Assembly: GCF_024713975.1 (NCBI RefSeq)
Contig: NC_091093.1
Location: forward strand, 21,300,001 to 21,364,000
DNA: 64,000 bases
Direction: 5' to 3'
Source: Paralichthys olivaceus
Lineage: Eukaryota; Chordata; Actinopteri; Pleuronectiformes; Paralichthyidae
Within the stretch, counting starts at the first letter, position 1. The number at the start of each line of letters is the position of its first letter. The position numbers were made by a program, and so were the translations under genes. Below are positions 14,101 through 28,200 of this stretch, in pieces. The notes beneath the pieces are model-generated. The model was given only the letters and a program-made list of their open reading frames with translations. It searched no databases and was not told the DNA's origin.

Positions 14101-16895
14101 TTTGCGACCATTTAAATACCCAAACTGTTGGAAGTTATTTTATAATAGTTTTCCATTCCCGTCATGCAACATCGTCATTTCATTATAGGTGCACAACTGT
14201 ACTGTCTGTATCCATGACCTGAGTGCAGTACCTGGATCGGAATAAAAGCTTACAAATTATAAAACCAGGCCTATTTAGCAGTGATACTATACCAGCATAC
14301 TTCAGCCAAGTTGAATGATTGAATAGAAGAAGAAAAGCATTGGGGAGGGCAATCGTATTGAAAGGTTACGCAAAATATATTGTGCGGGAACGCAAAAGTA
14401 GTCCTCAAAATAATTCTCATTGTGACCCTTAAGGGGCTCAGTAGATTCCCTCTTTGGAGAATTCTCAATTGGATTAAATGGAAAAATACGTTGTTTTTTT
14501 TTAAATTTGCCTCCTTTAATAGGCTAAATGACCTTTCCCTCTAATGAGATTATCCCTTTTTTGAAAAATGCTCAACCTCTCAGAGCTTCAGCTGAAGAAG
14601 CAAATTCAAAGGTTTGTCTTTAAATTTCCGTGGAATCGAGTCCATGTAATAAGGCTGCTGACAGACAGCCCAACACCCACGCAGTAAAGAAACACAGCAT
14701 GTCATCTGGGACATGGTACAGTCACTTGTGTCCGGTCTCTTTATCTTTCTTCCAAGGAAAATTATTTTCAAGACACTGAAGCCACAGGGGAAAAAAAACT
14801 CTGTCACTTATTTTCCATGATGATGCAATGACTGCTACATGATAGTGCAGTGGATATCCCTCTGTAGGACGGATGTATTGATAAGCAGATTTATATGACA
14901 ATGGAATTATATAAAATGATGTTGGCAGAAGAGGGCATTTGACAGATAAATTGTTGATTGTAAAAGACTATAAATGACATTTATAAGTAAGTGAATTTAG
15001 CCATAAACCCCTTTCAAAAAAAAAGGGAAGAGTGGTAGATCTCAAACAAGATTATCTGCAAACTAAACATAATAACTGTGAATTATTGACTTTGTTGGAC
15101 AGAGTAAAAACGTATGGTAAGAAAAATGTATTGTTATTAGTATCTAATTAGACAGATTGAAGAGAAAGGAGTCATGTTATGTCAGAAATTCCTATTTATT
15201 TGATTATTTTAATGTAATCCCCTGAATCTCATCTTGGAGCGTGTACGTGCCGTCAGTTTTTACACTCAAACGTGTTCTCTGTGGCCACAAAACGAGAGCT
15301 GATTAAACCAGCACCTTAGATCACACTGCGCTGTTGCGAGGGAGAAGAAACACAGACCTTGGAGGGTAGCATGAGTGCTGCTGCTGACTGGAAGTGACGC
15401 ATCAAGCTACTCAGCGTGTGTCAGTTCACCAGAACATGTGGACCCTGGAGGCTGTGGTCAGTCATCTATAGCACCATATACCATGTATAAGTAATAATGG
15501 CTGTTATTGACCTTACCTCGCTTTTACTGTGACATTAAAACACATCAAAATCTTCGTCTGTAACAAATACAGAACGTTTTTAGATCTAATTCAAACTTTA
15601 CATCAATAAAAATGTTTTTTTTTGCCAATTTCAGTGAAAAAAAATTGTGGCAACTTAAAAAAGTCTTCTGAGCCTTTGCTGTGGGACTTCAAACTGGGTC
15701 AGGTTAGTTACACCATGTTTGCTTTAATGACCTCCACCAAGGAAGTGATGTATCTGCATTTGTTTGTTTGTTTGTTAGCAGGATTGCTAAAAAAACAGCT
15801 CAACTGACTTGTGAGTTTACCAAGAAATAAAGCTGATAACTTAATAATAAGATCCAGATTTCCTGAAATAAAATAAATATATTTTTATTCAGTTACTGTG
15901 TAGTGAAACTGTATCAGTCAATTGATATTTTGCACTAATGTACCAGTTTACATTACATGCAGATGCAACATGGCCAATCAGTTTTTGGGGAAAGAAAGTG
16001 CCCTTCATTTTTTTTCATCAGACCATGTTTACCTTTTAACTTTCTACTATAAGAGCTAGACGATCATGTGTAGGGTGATTCAGTCTCAGTGGGTCTCTGT
16101 GTTCTATAGTGTTCTAATCTGGAGCTCACTTGGGGTCAACTCATTTTCTTACATGAGGAAATTTGCATTTTAAAATGGTGACTCATTTAGTTAGTGATGG
16201 ATGAATCTGTATTTTGTATCTACTTGATTAATTGAGCTGTTACAAAGCTTGTATAGTTTAATTTAATTTTTCTTTAACAAATGGTTTTGCATTTAAATGT
16301 AAAACGTCTCACATGTAGAGTTTTCCCCCTTGATTAGATTCTCCTCACTTCCTCTTGTTTATTATATATTTACCTCAATGTGCAGCCTCGAGCCCGGGCG
16401 GTAAACTGCTATTAGTGTTCACACAATCAAATTATTCCCTCATGGGCTGTGAGCAGTGTGTAATTTCTAATAATGAAACGTGTTTGCCTCGTGGCGCTGA
16501 CCTCACATTCTAGCACAACAAATTAAAGGATTTGCTCAAGAGCCTTTTAATCCTCCTGGGTTTTACTTGAAAAAGATTTAGATTTGAGCCTTATTATTAT
16601 ATTTATTATTACATGCTAAATAAAACAAGTTTCCATTTGAATGGTGCAAATGTAGTTATAGGAATATTTCACAAGGTTAATAAAAGAGATTTACACACAG
16701 CTTTTCAAAGAGAGTCTTCATGTGTTGAACTGAAGTAAAGCAACAACATCCATTTTTAGCTTTTTGACATCTCCTGCTTTATCTCAGACCGTGTGCGACT
16801 CACAGTTCAATCACATCCATCAACTCCCACAGAGAGTTTGAAAGTAATAACCTGGCTCCCACTTCGCACTCTTATAGAGACCAGATCATTACAGT

Positions 16896-16940
<45 letters not shown>

Positions 16941-19900
16941 CACACACCTACACAAAGACAGACTCATTCCCCCTGCATCCCTGAAATGCAGTGCTGGATT
17001 ATAGGAGGCAGAAAGGGTGAGGTGCCCTCGGGGAGAGCAGAGATTATTAGGCCGAAACATTTCATTGTCATCTGGACTTTTTTTTTATTTGAGGCTAAAG
17101 TATTAATGTATTGGAATATTATTTTCCAACCTCAGATATGACTCGAGCTAAACATATCTCAAGCTATTTTGACACAGCCAGTTACTGGATGATCTCTTGG
17201 GACTGCACAGACACAGAGGACAGACACAAGCCATCACACCCAAAAATTGTCCTTGACATTAATAGTTGTGCCCCTGAGAATTCAAATCTGTTTGTACGCT
17301 TTCAATCCCTAAACAGGATAAAATGAAAGTGATGTTGTGTTTAAAGAAGCTAGAGAATGTTTCGTGTTGTTCACCTTTGAGAGCACAAGCGAGACCTCAT
17401 TGGTCTGCTTGTCCGTCATTAATGTAAAGACCTCCTCCTCATTTCCAGACTCCAAGCGGTAGTCCACCTGCCAGCTGTCTCCTCCTCGCACATCTGCGTC
17501 CCCTGCCAGCACAGCTGTTACTGTGGTGCCCACGGGGGCGTCCTCCAGGATGTGAAAAGGCCCATACTGTTGGGGCAGAGACGGAAAAAATACAATTACT
17601 GAATGGAGAGTGTCAGACAACGCTATGATATAAAGTTATTTATTACAGTCCCAATATATTTTATTTCATACTGCAATAATGGATAATTACTATAAACTGT
17701 AGACTGTGCAGTCTGCTGTTTTCTATATTAGGTTGTTTTATCTGTGATCTACAATGTGTTATTTATGACAAGCGTAGGCACCTTTAAGTTTTTTGTATTA
17801 ATAATACAATGACAACAAAACATCTTATAAAAAACATATATGGTAAAAATAAGGTAAAATAAAAGATATATAGAAAAAAATAATAAGCAATAATAAGTAG
17901 TTATCTGATAATATTCTTTCCTGATCTATACATTTGCAGAAAATCTGTTTTTCAGATTTCCAATACTGGAGGTAGTTTAAGAAAATGTTTTATTCAGCTG
18001 AAGTAGATACTGATTAATAATATTAAATATTTATCCCAGTTTGTTTTAGTTGTAATCTTGTCCTCATCAATAAGTCTGACTACACGTGAGTATACGTTTG
18101 CCCCTGCTTGCCCTCCCGGTGTGAGGTGACCTTTATTCACACACCTCTGTGTGTTTAGACAGCCGTTTAATCTACCACTCACAGATGTCCTCTGGTGAAG
18201 CAGCCATGTCTCTGATCTGGCTGCTCCATCCACAGGGTCTCTGAACCCAGCCCTGTCACCACTCGCCTCCCACATCACCCCCTATAGCGCTGCCTTCACA
18301 TCGGCATGGAAAAAGCTGCACTACTCAGGCGTGACCCGCTCAAGAGGATTTTCCACCTCTGTGTTTGTAGTGTGTGTGTGTGTGTGTGTGTGTGTGGTGG
18401 CAATTATATGAAGTGGACAGCATCAACAATTGTTAGTTTGAAAGGCATATATTTAAAATCCTTAAGAGTCATCTGGTCGGTAATAACGACATGAAGACGA
18501 CAGATACATTTGTAAAAAGAAAAAGACTCTTTTATCACGTCTCCTGTTATTGGTCTGGACATTCCTGCCAAAGCTCTGCAGCCAATTTCCGCTGTTAGAT
18601 TTAAAAGCAGTACCTCTCTCTCCTCTGTCAAAAGAAAACGTTGCTTCACAGCTCATAATGTCCGCAACAATCTTTCAGTGACGCCGCGGTCTGACGCAGA
18701 GAACAGCAAGAGACTGCTTCCCCATTATCGCAGCATGATGGCTCTCCCACGTAACTATCAACTCTTGTGACTTTTCTCTTTTCTCTATCATGATGCATGT
18801 GGGTGGAAGTGAGGGGATTTTCTATAATTGCCTATCTTTAGCCTATTTTTTAAATTTCATATACCAACAGATGCAGCAAAATGAGCCAGTGACTGCAACA
18901 CCTCCTTCACTGGATCACTGAGTTACAACGTAAACAATTGAAGTAATCAGAGGCACAAAAGCACATATGTCTTTTCAATATACGCCTTTATTAGAGAGGG
19001 GGGACATAATGGGACATTGCGGGGTTAGGGCGAGACCTAACAGCCAACCTCAGGACTGTTGAGTGTTTTAATTTACTGAAACAGATATTTTTACGACTTC
19101 CAAAGTACCCATTTTCAAGAACTCCGATTTCTGTGTATTTCTGTGTATTCCTGTGTACATGTCTCACAGACTCTTGACAAACGATGGCGTCACAGCCCTT
19201 CGCTCATACCTGCTGTTGCTTTGTGTAATAAAACAGAAACAACAACAAGCTCACTCAATAACTTGTATTCTCACAACGTGCTTCTCTGCTATTTGACGGA
19301 CGGTTGATGTAGACATAACTCGCTTGAGTGTTTTTAGTCGTTATTGTGTTCTCGTCTGGATGGAGATACTTTGTGAAATGAGGGTCTTTGTGTCGTGTGG
19401 ATTGAAATTTTTTTAAATGGAGAAAATGGACAATATTTCTGCCATATTTGTATAGATTGGTAATTTTGCAGTAAGTGCTCCATTGTTGAACTCAGTCAGC
19501 GCAACCCACTCACTCCACTCTTTGCTTTTACTCCTCTTCTACAATCTGCACCGTCAGAGATCAACAACATCTCCAACTTTCAGAGACGTTGCTCATTATG
19601 ATGTAAATTCCCACCCGATATGTTTCCTGCCTCCAGTTTAACAAATTGCAATAGCAAGGTTTCAACACGTCGAGGGCAGTTGCTTTACATTTTACCGCAA
19701 AAAGCGTAGAATTCAAACATCCACATATCCAGATTTGAACCCGAATCAATCAACAGCACTGTTAAATACCTGTATATGTTGGTTTTCTGCTGAAATAATT
19801 AGGTTTATGTGTTTAGTTACTTTTAAAGTGAGCCAAAATTGTTTTGTGAGGAATGGACTTATGTAGGCTTCAAGCGTTGCTGTAAGCAAGAAGTGGAGAA

Positions 19901-22900
19901 GTGGTTTCTGGGGATTTTGTTAATTCCTACTGTGAAAATATCCCCACATAATATTTTATCTTTTATCGTGTGCAGCATCTATTGCACTTCTGTCCATTTT
20001 TTTTTTTTTTTTCTTGTTGAGGGTTAAGGATGTTGCACCTTGTTAAAGCCCTACGAGACAAACTGTGACTTGTGAATATGAACTATACAAATAAAATCAA
20101 ATTTAATTTGATTTGACAATAGTTTTTTCCTGAAGAATCCTTCTGAGAACTTGCTAAGTTAAGTCATTCAAGCTAACCACTGAAATAAAGAATCAGCTGA
20201 TACAGACATTTCTGTGACATAAGGCGACACAGATTCTTACGTAACTATTTATCAGGCTAATCGCATTGGATGTAGTCATTATGTAGATTTGGCCAAAAAT
20301 AAATGAATGGAAATTAGTCTCCAAAGAAAGCCTCATGAGATTAGACTCTGATAACAGGATCCACTTGTGAGAACACACAACTGAATAAAACCCCTCCAAT
20401 AACACAGTGCTATCGCTGTAAGCCTGAGATTAGAGGACATATTTAGTTCCCCGCCAGGAAAATTAGATCAGTGGCCTGCAGAGTAGATTCACGGTCTGCA
20501 GTCCAATAGCCACTTATTACGGCCTGTGGTGTTTAGCTTGTCTTTTCTTTCAAACGTTGTTTATCTTGTCCTGAATGGTACGTGTGCTTGTGAGTGTGAG
20601 TGAGTGTGTTTGAACTACGTGCTTGCGTACCTCATGTTGAGAGAAGACGGGCGGGTTGTTGTTCTCGTCTTGCACTGTCACAACAACAGTGCAGGAACTG
20701 TTTAAACCTGCCAGAGACATCATCACGGTGACTGTTAGTAAGTCAGGTTCAGCACCATCACACCAATAAAATATGCTGAGGGAACAGGAAGTAGCCCTGA
20801 CGCAGTCGCTCACAAAGTAACATAGCTTTTCTATAATGAAGTCTACACAAGCAGTTTTTACAGCAGCTGCTTTATGAATCTACTCATTTATAACAATTTC
20901 CTCGAAATGATTGATATTTAATGGGCAGTCTGGTCAACAAGTACTTTGCATCATCAACAATTAAATAGCAGGCCGTGCAAAGCCTTGTGAAGGAAAATAT
21001 TATTTTCATGTTCGTGTACAAAAACAAAAACTTCACATATCATGTTGTAAATTACTTGTTTTTATGCAATTATTCAGTGGTCTTATTCTTCATACTCTTT
21101 GTTGTATATGTTGTATACGTTTATTTCCATCTTATTTTCCATTATTATCAATCTACAACAGTTTGTTTCTGTTCAATGTATTTCTTAATTTCTTTTTTGC
21201 AGAAGTCACTGTTTTAAAGCACTTGAAGTGAATTTCATATATGGCAGGTTTATGATGATGATGATGATCAGTATGATCATCTTGATTCCTGAGTTTCTTG
21301 TTTATAAATAGTTGTGCATGTGCTTATGATTAGTTTGTATTTTAACTCAAAAGCACAATGACCCTGTTTCCACAAATCAATTGAAAACAATCCTGGCCTT
21401 CTTGTCTTAGCTATTCCCTCTTATGTAATGTTCTACTTCAACAAGAGGAAATACCAGCACACTAGTAAAAGATGCAAGTAACAGTTTTTAGGGCTGAGGT
21501 GAGGCTGTAAAATGAAATATGCATTTATAAATGAAGGCTGCATTTATGCATTGATCCATATTCACCTTTGGCGTCCTCAGCAGTGATGGTGAGGGTGTAC
21601 TGTGGTGCTGTGCCCTCCATACTGTCTGCTTGGACGGAGATGACCCCAGAGTCTCGGTCCACTCTGAAGAGGGCACGAGGACTCTCTGGAATTTGCCCCA
21701 CTAAACGGTAAAAGATCCGCACGTTGTCCGTCTTGGGATCGTCGTTGTCGGCTGCCTGCACTGTGAGGATTTCTGTGCCTGGTTTAAGATGCATGAGAAA
21801 AAGTATAAGTTCTTTCAAAAGCAAAAAAAATTGCAATTTGAAATATAAACAACTCACTGACTATAACACATTCATCCCTGTTTTTCCAGATCTGTGCACG
21901 GCCAAAGAACCTAAACTGTTGTCCTCTCTGCAGGAACATACAGTAACACACCAAATTAGAATCAGGGGGAGGACGTATATTACAATAGCTGTCTCATTTA
22001 ATCCTCACTCAGCGATTTCATTTAGATTAACTGATTGTCCTGGCTGATTCATTTCCCAGAATCAACAGTTCTAGAGCGTCAACAAAAAAGTTTTTATGGT
22101 GGGACCTTATATGTCAAAACACACAATGTGCTTTTTATGAGCACAGGCAGCAGCGATGGAGCTTTCCCCTCCGTGTCCTGGCAAAAATCCCACTCTGCCT
22201 TCACAAAAGGTTTCTGGCTCTCTCAGCCTTTTCATCACTGCAGCGTCGCCTCCAGACAGCGTTTCTCTGCCTTGTTGTGAAACAATATTCCCATTATGGA
22301 GTAGATGTGACCATTAACATTATTCAGACGCCTCATTATGATGTTTTACTATGTTGTTTTGAGTAATTAGACAGATTATAACATGTTAGTTCTGTTTTTA
22401 ATTTGCAATTTACTGTGATGTAATATGTAGATTTTTACTGTAAAATCCAGGGCAGTTCTGGACAGTATAGGTCTGAAATCAACAATTATTTTTCATATCT
22501 TGACAGGGAGGTAACGTACTCGTCTGGGTTTGTTTGTTTGTTTTTTAGCAGGTTTAGGGAAAAAGCTGCTCAGTTTATTTCCATAGATTGTTTGGGAGGG
22601 GTGGCCCATTAACGAGACCTTAAATTCTGATTTGGATCGAGATCACAGGGCGAAAACAGGAATTTCATTTTACCATCTTCAACATTGGAAGATTCAATGT
22701 TTTTCAACATTTTCAAAATGGTATCAAAAATATCAGGCATATTTAGAGGACTGATATTTATGAGTGTGTCTGGATCTAGTGAGTTTAACTATTTAACTTG
22801 ATTACAGTGTGATTGATTATTTCCTCAATGGAATGTTTTGTCTAGGAAATCAGGAAAAATTGTAAATGTCCTAGGTGACTTTTTCAAATATCCAGATATT

Positions 22901-25169
22901 CAGTGTAATTTATATCTGAGTGACTGAAACTGATTTTCAATACGGTATTCGCAGATAAATCACTGCTACCCTTTTTCCAGCAGCTAAAATCACACATATA
23001 TCAACGCAGTCAGTGAATTTCTTCAAAAACCTTTCCAATTGTTTTGCGAGGAAAAATTGTGGGTTACCTCGAGCAGCCAGTTCCTTGACCACTGTGTGGT
23101 ACTGAGCTTGTGGGAAGGTGGGTCTGTTGTCGTTGGCGTCGCCCACCATCACCCTCAGCTCCACAGGTTTGGCAATCTCTCTGCCGTCCGGACGCTCAAC
23201 CACGATGCTGATCTGGAACTGACAGGACAAATGGAGGAACACAGTGTTTGCCTCATCTTTACATTGTGCAGATCCTCATGTTATTGATTGTAAAGCTATT
23301 ATATTATTATGTTGAAATAAAGGAAATACTGAAAAAGTTGAGGCTATCCTGCAGTAGACTGGTGGACTGATTATTAGTGGATGGATGGATGGATGGATGG
23401 ATGGACGGACAGATGGATGAAAGTGAAAGTGCACCTCCACATTCATCATTTTGCCCTCCCTTGGCAGACGGATGTACAAAGCTTACACTGTGAAAAGGCT
23501 CCACAGGCTCCATCACTCATGAAGTTTACAGCCTGACTGATGGAGCTGTATTCAGAAAAGAGGCTCTTTAACACATCCCGAGGTAGAAAAACTAATTCTG
23601 TACTCCACCTTTTCCTCGTTTTCTTCTTTAAATCAATTAAAATTTTCATAAATATGAACTTATCTTATCTTTTCTATTATTAAAGTCAGCTGCAGACTAT
23701 TTCAATCTACAGAGTTGGGATGTGATTGAGTACATTTACTTTGTTGCTGTGCTCTAGTACATCTTTCTTGTATCTGTACTTAACTTAAGCAGATTTATTT
23801 TCAGGTGCTTTTCACTTTTACTCCACTACATATATCAGCCAATGTCTGAACTTTCTATTTTTTTAAAAAGCATTGCGTGACATGACATCCACATCGTTTA
23901 TATATTTTTAAAAGTAATCTATAACAAAAGGGAAATTGATCCATAAATTCAATCAGAGCGGACAGGTAACATTAAACCCCGCCTCCTTCCACAAGAATAG
24001 CTAGCAACTACACCACCCCCGAGAATCAGAACCACTGCATTAGGGAATAGGAAACACTTACTTTATTATTACTTACTTTTACTCAAGTAGAGAAGTTAAT
24101 GTGGTATTTTTGCTTTTTTGCTTGAGAGTATTTTGTTTATTTCTTTTTCCTAAGCCAAATGTTTGGGAACTTCCTCTACCACTAAATCAGTAAAGCTGCT
24201 CAGGCTGATGCTGCAGTTTCAACCTACATGTCTCCAGAGAAGACAGAGTGAGTGAGAGAGTGCAGTGTGCAAGACACAAAGATAATCACGTCCTCTGGTG
24301 TAGCTCAGTATTATTGTCTGTGTTGTTCTTTGACCACTTGAGCATTTGTGCCAGGATGTACTGTTCACTGAGCCATTCATGTGGCTCTCAGGAGCACCAC
24401 TTGTGTGCACAACTCCAGAGTAAAATACACAACAACTAAACTGGAATCTGTGTGTTTACCAACAAATAATGACGTTTCTGTTCGTCTGAAGCAAGAAACT
24501 TTTCAACTGGCATAGTTTTATTGTCATTTATACAATTATTCTATTCTGCCAAAGGCAAGATATGTTCAAGGAACAGAGCTGCTCTTCAGTTGTCTTTCCT
24601 TAATCAACTCTGTTCAGTATAAAAATAACTTGTTCTCTGTGCCCAGAGGCCCTTTAAAAAAATCATTAAGATTCATAAGCTGTTAGTAAAATTTGAAAAG
24701 AGTAAAAATTAAAATAGGACTTTTCTTTTCATGAACAACATGAGAAACACTTTAGTGCAATTACATGTGCCACCTCATGATGTTTTTCTTTGGCATATTA
24801 ATTCACGATCTTGCTCTGGGTCAGTAGCTGAAAATCATTCAAAAAGTGAATTAAATCATATATATATCTATATATATAGATATATATATGTTTGTGTTAC
24901 ATATTCAAAGATATAAATAAGGGCTTGTGCCGGTCCTGACAGAACAGTATAGTACTACAGCTCTAATGTTCAAATATTGTAAACAGTACATGAGGACATT
25001 CATTACAGAGCACTGGAGGTGTTTTGCTTGTAGCTGCACAGACCTGGTCTTGAGTCTCTCTGTCCAGAGGAGCATTGAGATAAATGACTCCTTCTCTGCT
25101 GATGGTGAAGAGCATCTCTGGAAACTCCCCGTCCAGACTGTACACTGCCTGACTTCCACTCCATTTGAC

Positions 25170-25234
<65 letters not shown>

Positions 25235-28200
25235 AACACAAAGTTATGAAAACAAATAAAACATAAAATAAGTCTGGTAAACCTGACTTTTCTCTCATGC
25301 TTTCTATCTCCAAAAGAAAAAGCTGACACTATATTATAAACCAGCGCAGCTTTGCAGCGGGACCTGCATGATGTGTAAGTACAAAGCTAAGTTACCATTT
25401 GTTTACATGATAAGGAGCCATCCAAATGCACTGACAATGATGTGGAACAGAGAGCGCAGCCAAAACTAACTATGCAGGCTGAAGGGGATTTTCCACTCTG
25501 CTTTACAGCCCTTGACAGAGCGCTGTGCAGTGGAGCTGAAAGGACCCATAGCCGCTATCAAACAGCACCCAACAAGGAGAGGAGCCCGGTCACGGCACAG
25601 TTGATGCACACCCAGGGCATGTGTATCTGCTCAACTCACTGTCACACACTCCTCCCTTGTTTTGGAGATAGCTGCCCAAATGCTTGGCTTCTGTATACAT
25701 GAAGCCACTTCATACAGCTGGCTGCCTCCGAGTGTTATGCTGTGTTTCTGGACTTCAGAAGATGTGTGTTGAAAGAGCTGATTGATGACTACTGTCTGCT
25801 CTATATAAAGTTCGGTGCAAAACACTGATGAGGTCATCTGTTTTGCCTCCGTCTGTGTCTGAATCTGCAGAGCACGTTCCGTCTCCCTCCATAACTTGTG
25901 TTTGAGCTGCGTCAAGAGTGTTACTGCGTGTGTGCTTTTTCTCGTAGACGCTCCAGAGAGTAAGCAGTTGCTGAATTACACAAAAGAGCATGACCTGCAG
26001 CTGAGGAAGTGTGTCTGTTAACGGATCTAATCGATAACAAATTAATCTGCAACTATTTTGATAATTCAATAATCGTCTTTGTCCATTGTCAAGCGAAAAG
26101 TCCCATATGTTTGCTGTCATCACCTCTTATTTGCTGCCTTTCTTTGTCATTAGTAATAACTAAATATGTCTCGGTATGAGAGTGGAAATATGTCCCCTCT
26201 GAGAAATTATTTATATATATAAAAATTGATATTTTTAGGGTTTAAAACTTCAAATCTGCAACATCTTTTCGTGTAAACAAGCTTGAGAGGCCATCAAACT
26301 GATTATTTTCACCTCCAGCAGATACGGAGCATCATTCACACGTACTTGGAGTCACGTTTCTGGCCACCTTTCAATTCTCTCACCTTAAAGCCTTGTTTTA
26401 TCTCCACCACCTCTGGCTAGTCAGCTAAATGTTAAACGTTCCTGATCAGCTATTTGCCGACTTTGTCTGTTGTTTGAGCGTACACTGAGTTTTCAGAACT
26501 TCCTCGAGTGAGAATACATTTCACACAATCACTTCACCTATTGTTATCGTGAAAAGAGTGACCTGACGTGAACACTTTTGTGATGACTAACGTTCGCTGA
26601 AGGGTATTGATGATGCGAGTATCATTTATTGGATTGAACGCTGGTGATGAGGCCATGACGAAGGTCCAGTGGGGCTCAGAGCAATCCTGCAACAAATTAT
26701 CAGATTTCATTTGAATGTGAAAACTGACAATTCAATATGGTTAAGAGCTTTGACTCATTCATTCGCAGGCACCGAGAACACTCTTCCACTCCAAAGTCTC
26801 AATGAATTGCATTACTGAGTTCAAGTAGTTCCACTGATTGCATTACATAACCAAAGTTTTAGGCAGGCAATCAGAAACATGCGATAGATAACAGATTGAA
26901 ACGAACCTCCCGAGCCCCAGTGACGCAAACGTATCATAACAAATGCCTCAGTTTCATATTTAGAATCAAATCCATAGCTCTTTTTGATCCGAGTGCAGAA
27001 TCAGTCAAATTGATCTCGACATCAATCTCAGCTTATAACTGATTTCCGCACAGAGACAGACGATGGTAGGAATGCCGAACAGCACGTTGAGCAGCAGATT
27101 TCATTCCAGCATCTGTCAAAATGTTGTCACACCAAGGACAGTGTGGGCACAACATCTGTCACAGATGAGCGGATGTGGACTTGACCGCTCCATTTATCTG
27201 AGACAGTAGCGGAGGGAGGAGAGGGATCCACAGAGTGTGCGTCTGAACAAGACTACATCTGTATGTGTCATAACAGCAGTTAGTCCCACCACCTACGAAG
27301 CACAGCATGTACGATCACTCAGTGTGGGCGAAATGAGGCTTCCCCCCGAGTGAACATCCATGTTCACCTAATCCAGTTTTGTGTGATTTAGAGTCAGGGT
27401 GAGGACAAATGGAACTGTAAGTAAATGGTTTTATATGGTTGAGTCAGACATAGAATAATAGAGGCTTCATTTCTCACTCTCTTTACATGTTCTTTAATTA
27501 TAACAGAAAGCAAATACACAATCTGCTCAGCACAATACTACCACATACGTTAATTTACATATACGCTATTTATTGATATCAAAATGATTAATGAATGAGT
27601 CATAGAAGTATATGTCTAGAAGCATTGTTAGGAATCGAACGTGCGAGACAGAAACATTTTGTAGATTTCAACTGGCCTTTGAAAATATGACAAACAAAAT
27701 AATCAAATGTGCCCACACTTGTGAATCCACACATGTGCGGTGGGTGGAAGGGGCTGTTCGAACAGGAGAGATGAGAGGCTGAGGGCGAGTGAGGGGGAGG
27801 TGGGAGAAGACAGGAGGAGGGGGAGGTAATGTGATGTATCTGCTGGCCACTGTGACTCGCAGCAGAACCTGCACGTTGCATTTAATTCAGCAGCAGAATC
27901 GACTTCACACGACTCTTTCTCTCTGTGCATTTCAAGAATTCTTTGAGAAGCACAACTGCCGTCGGCCGCTCAGTTTTTTTTCCATGTGTTAAAAAAACCT
28001 CTGAGGGCTTTTAAGTTATTTATAGACATGTGGCTGATATGGGTATTGTAATGAGCCAGAGGTTAGACAAGACAAGACACAGAGTGGTGCGGTAGCTCCT
28101 GTAAAAGATGAATTTTAATTGATTAACAGATATTATCAGGCAACACTTTTGTTTGGAGTTGGTCCTCAAAGAGTGTGGGCTTGGGAACATTTTGAAAACA

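Larger units (their letters stand above)
13918..17374. other. cdh17 intron 11
   Basis: About 3.5 kb without a supported exon. It contains a family A repeat copy near 15725-15850 and the CA microsatellite at 16899-16936. Confidence 0.7.
17567..20630. other. cdh17 intron 10
   Basis: About 3 kb with no supported exon. It holds a TG microsatellite (18370-18396) and a retroposon tail (about 20020-20115). Confidence 0.7.
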
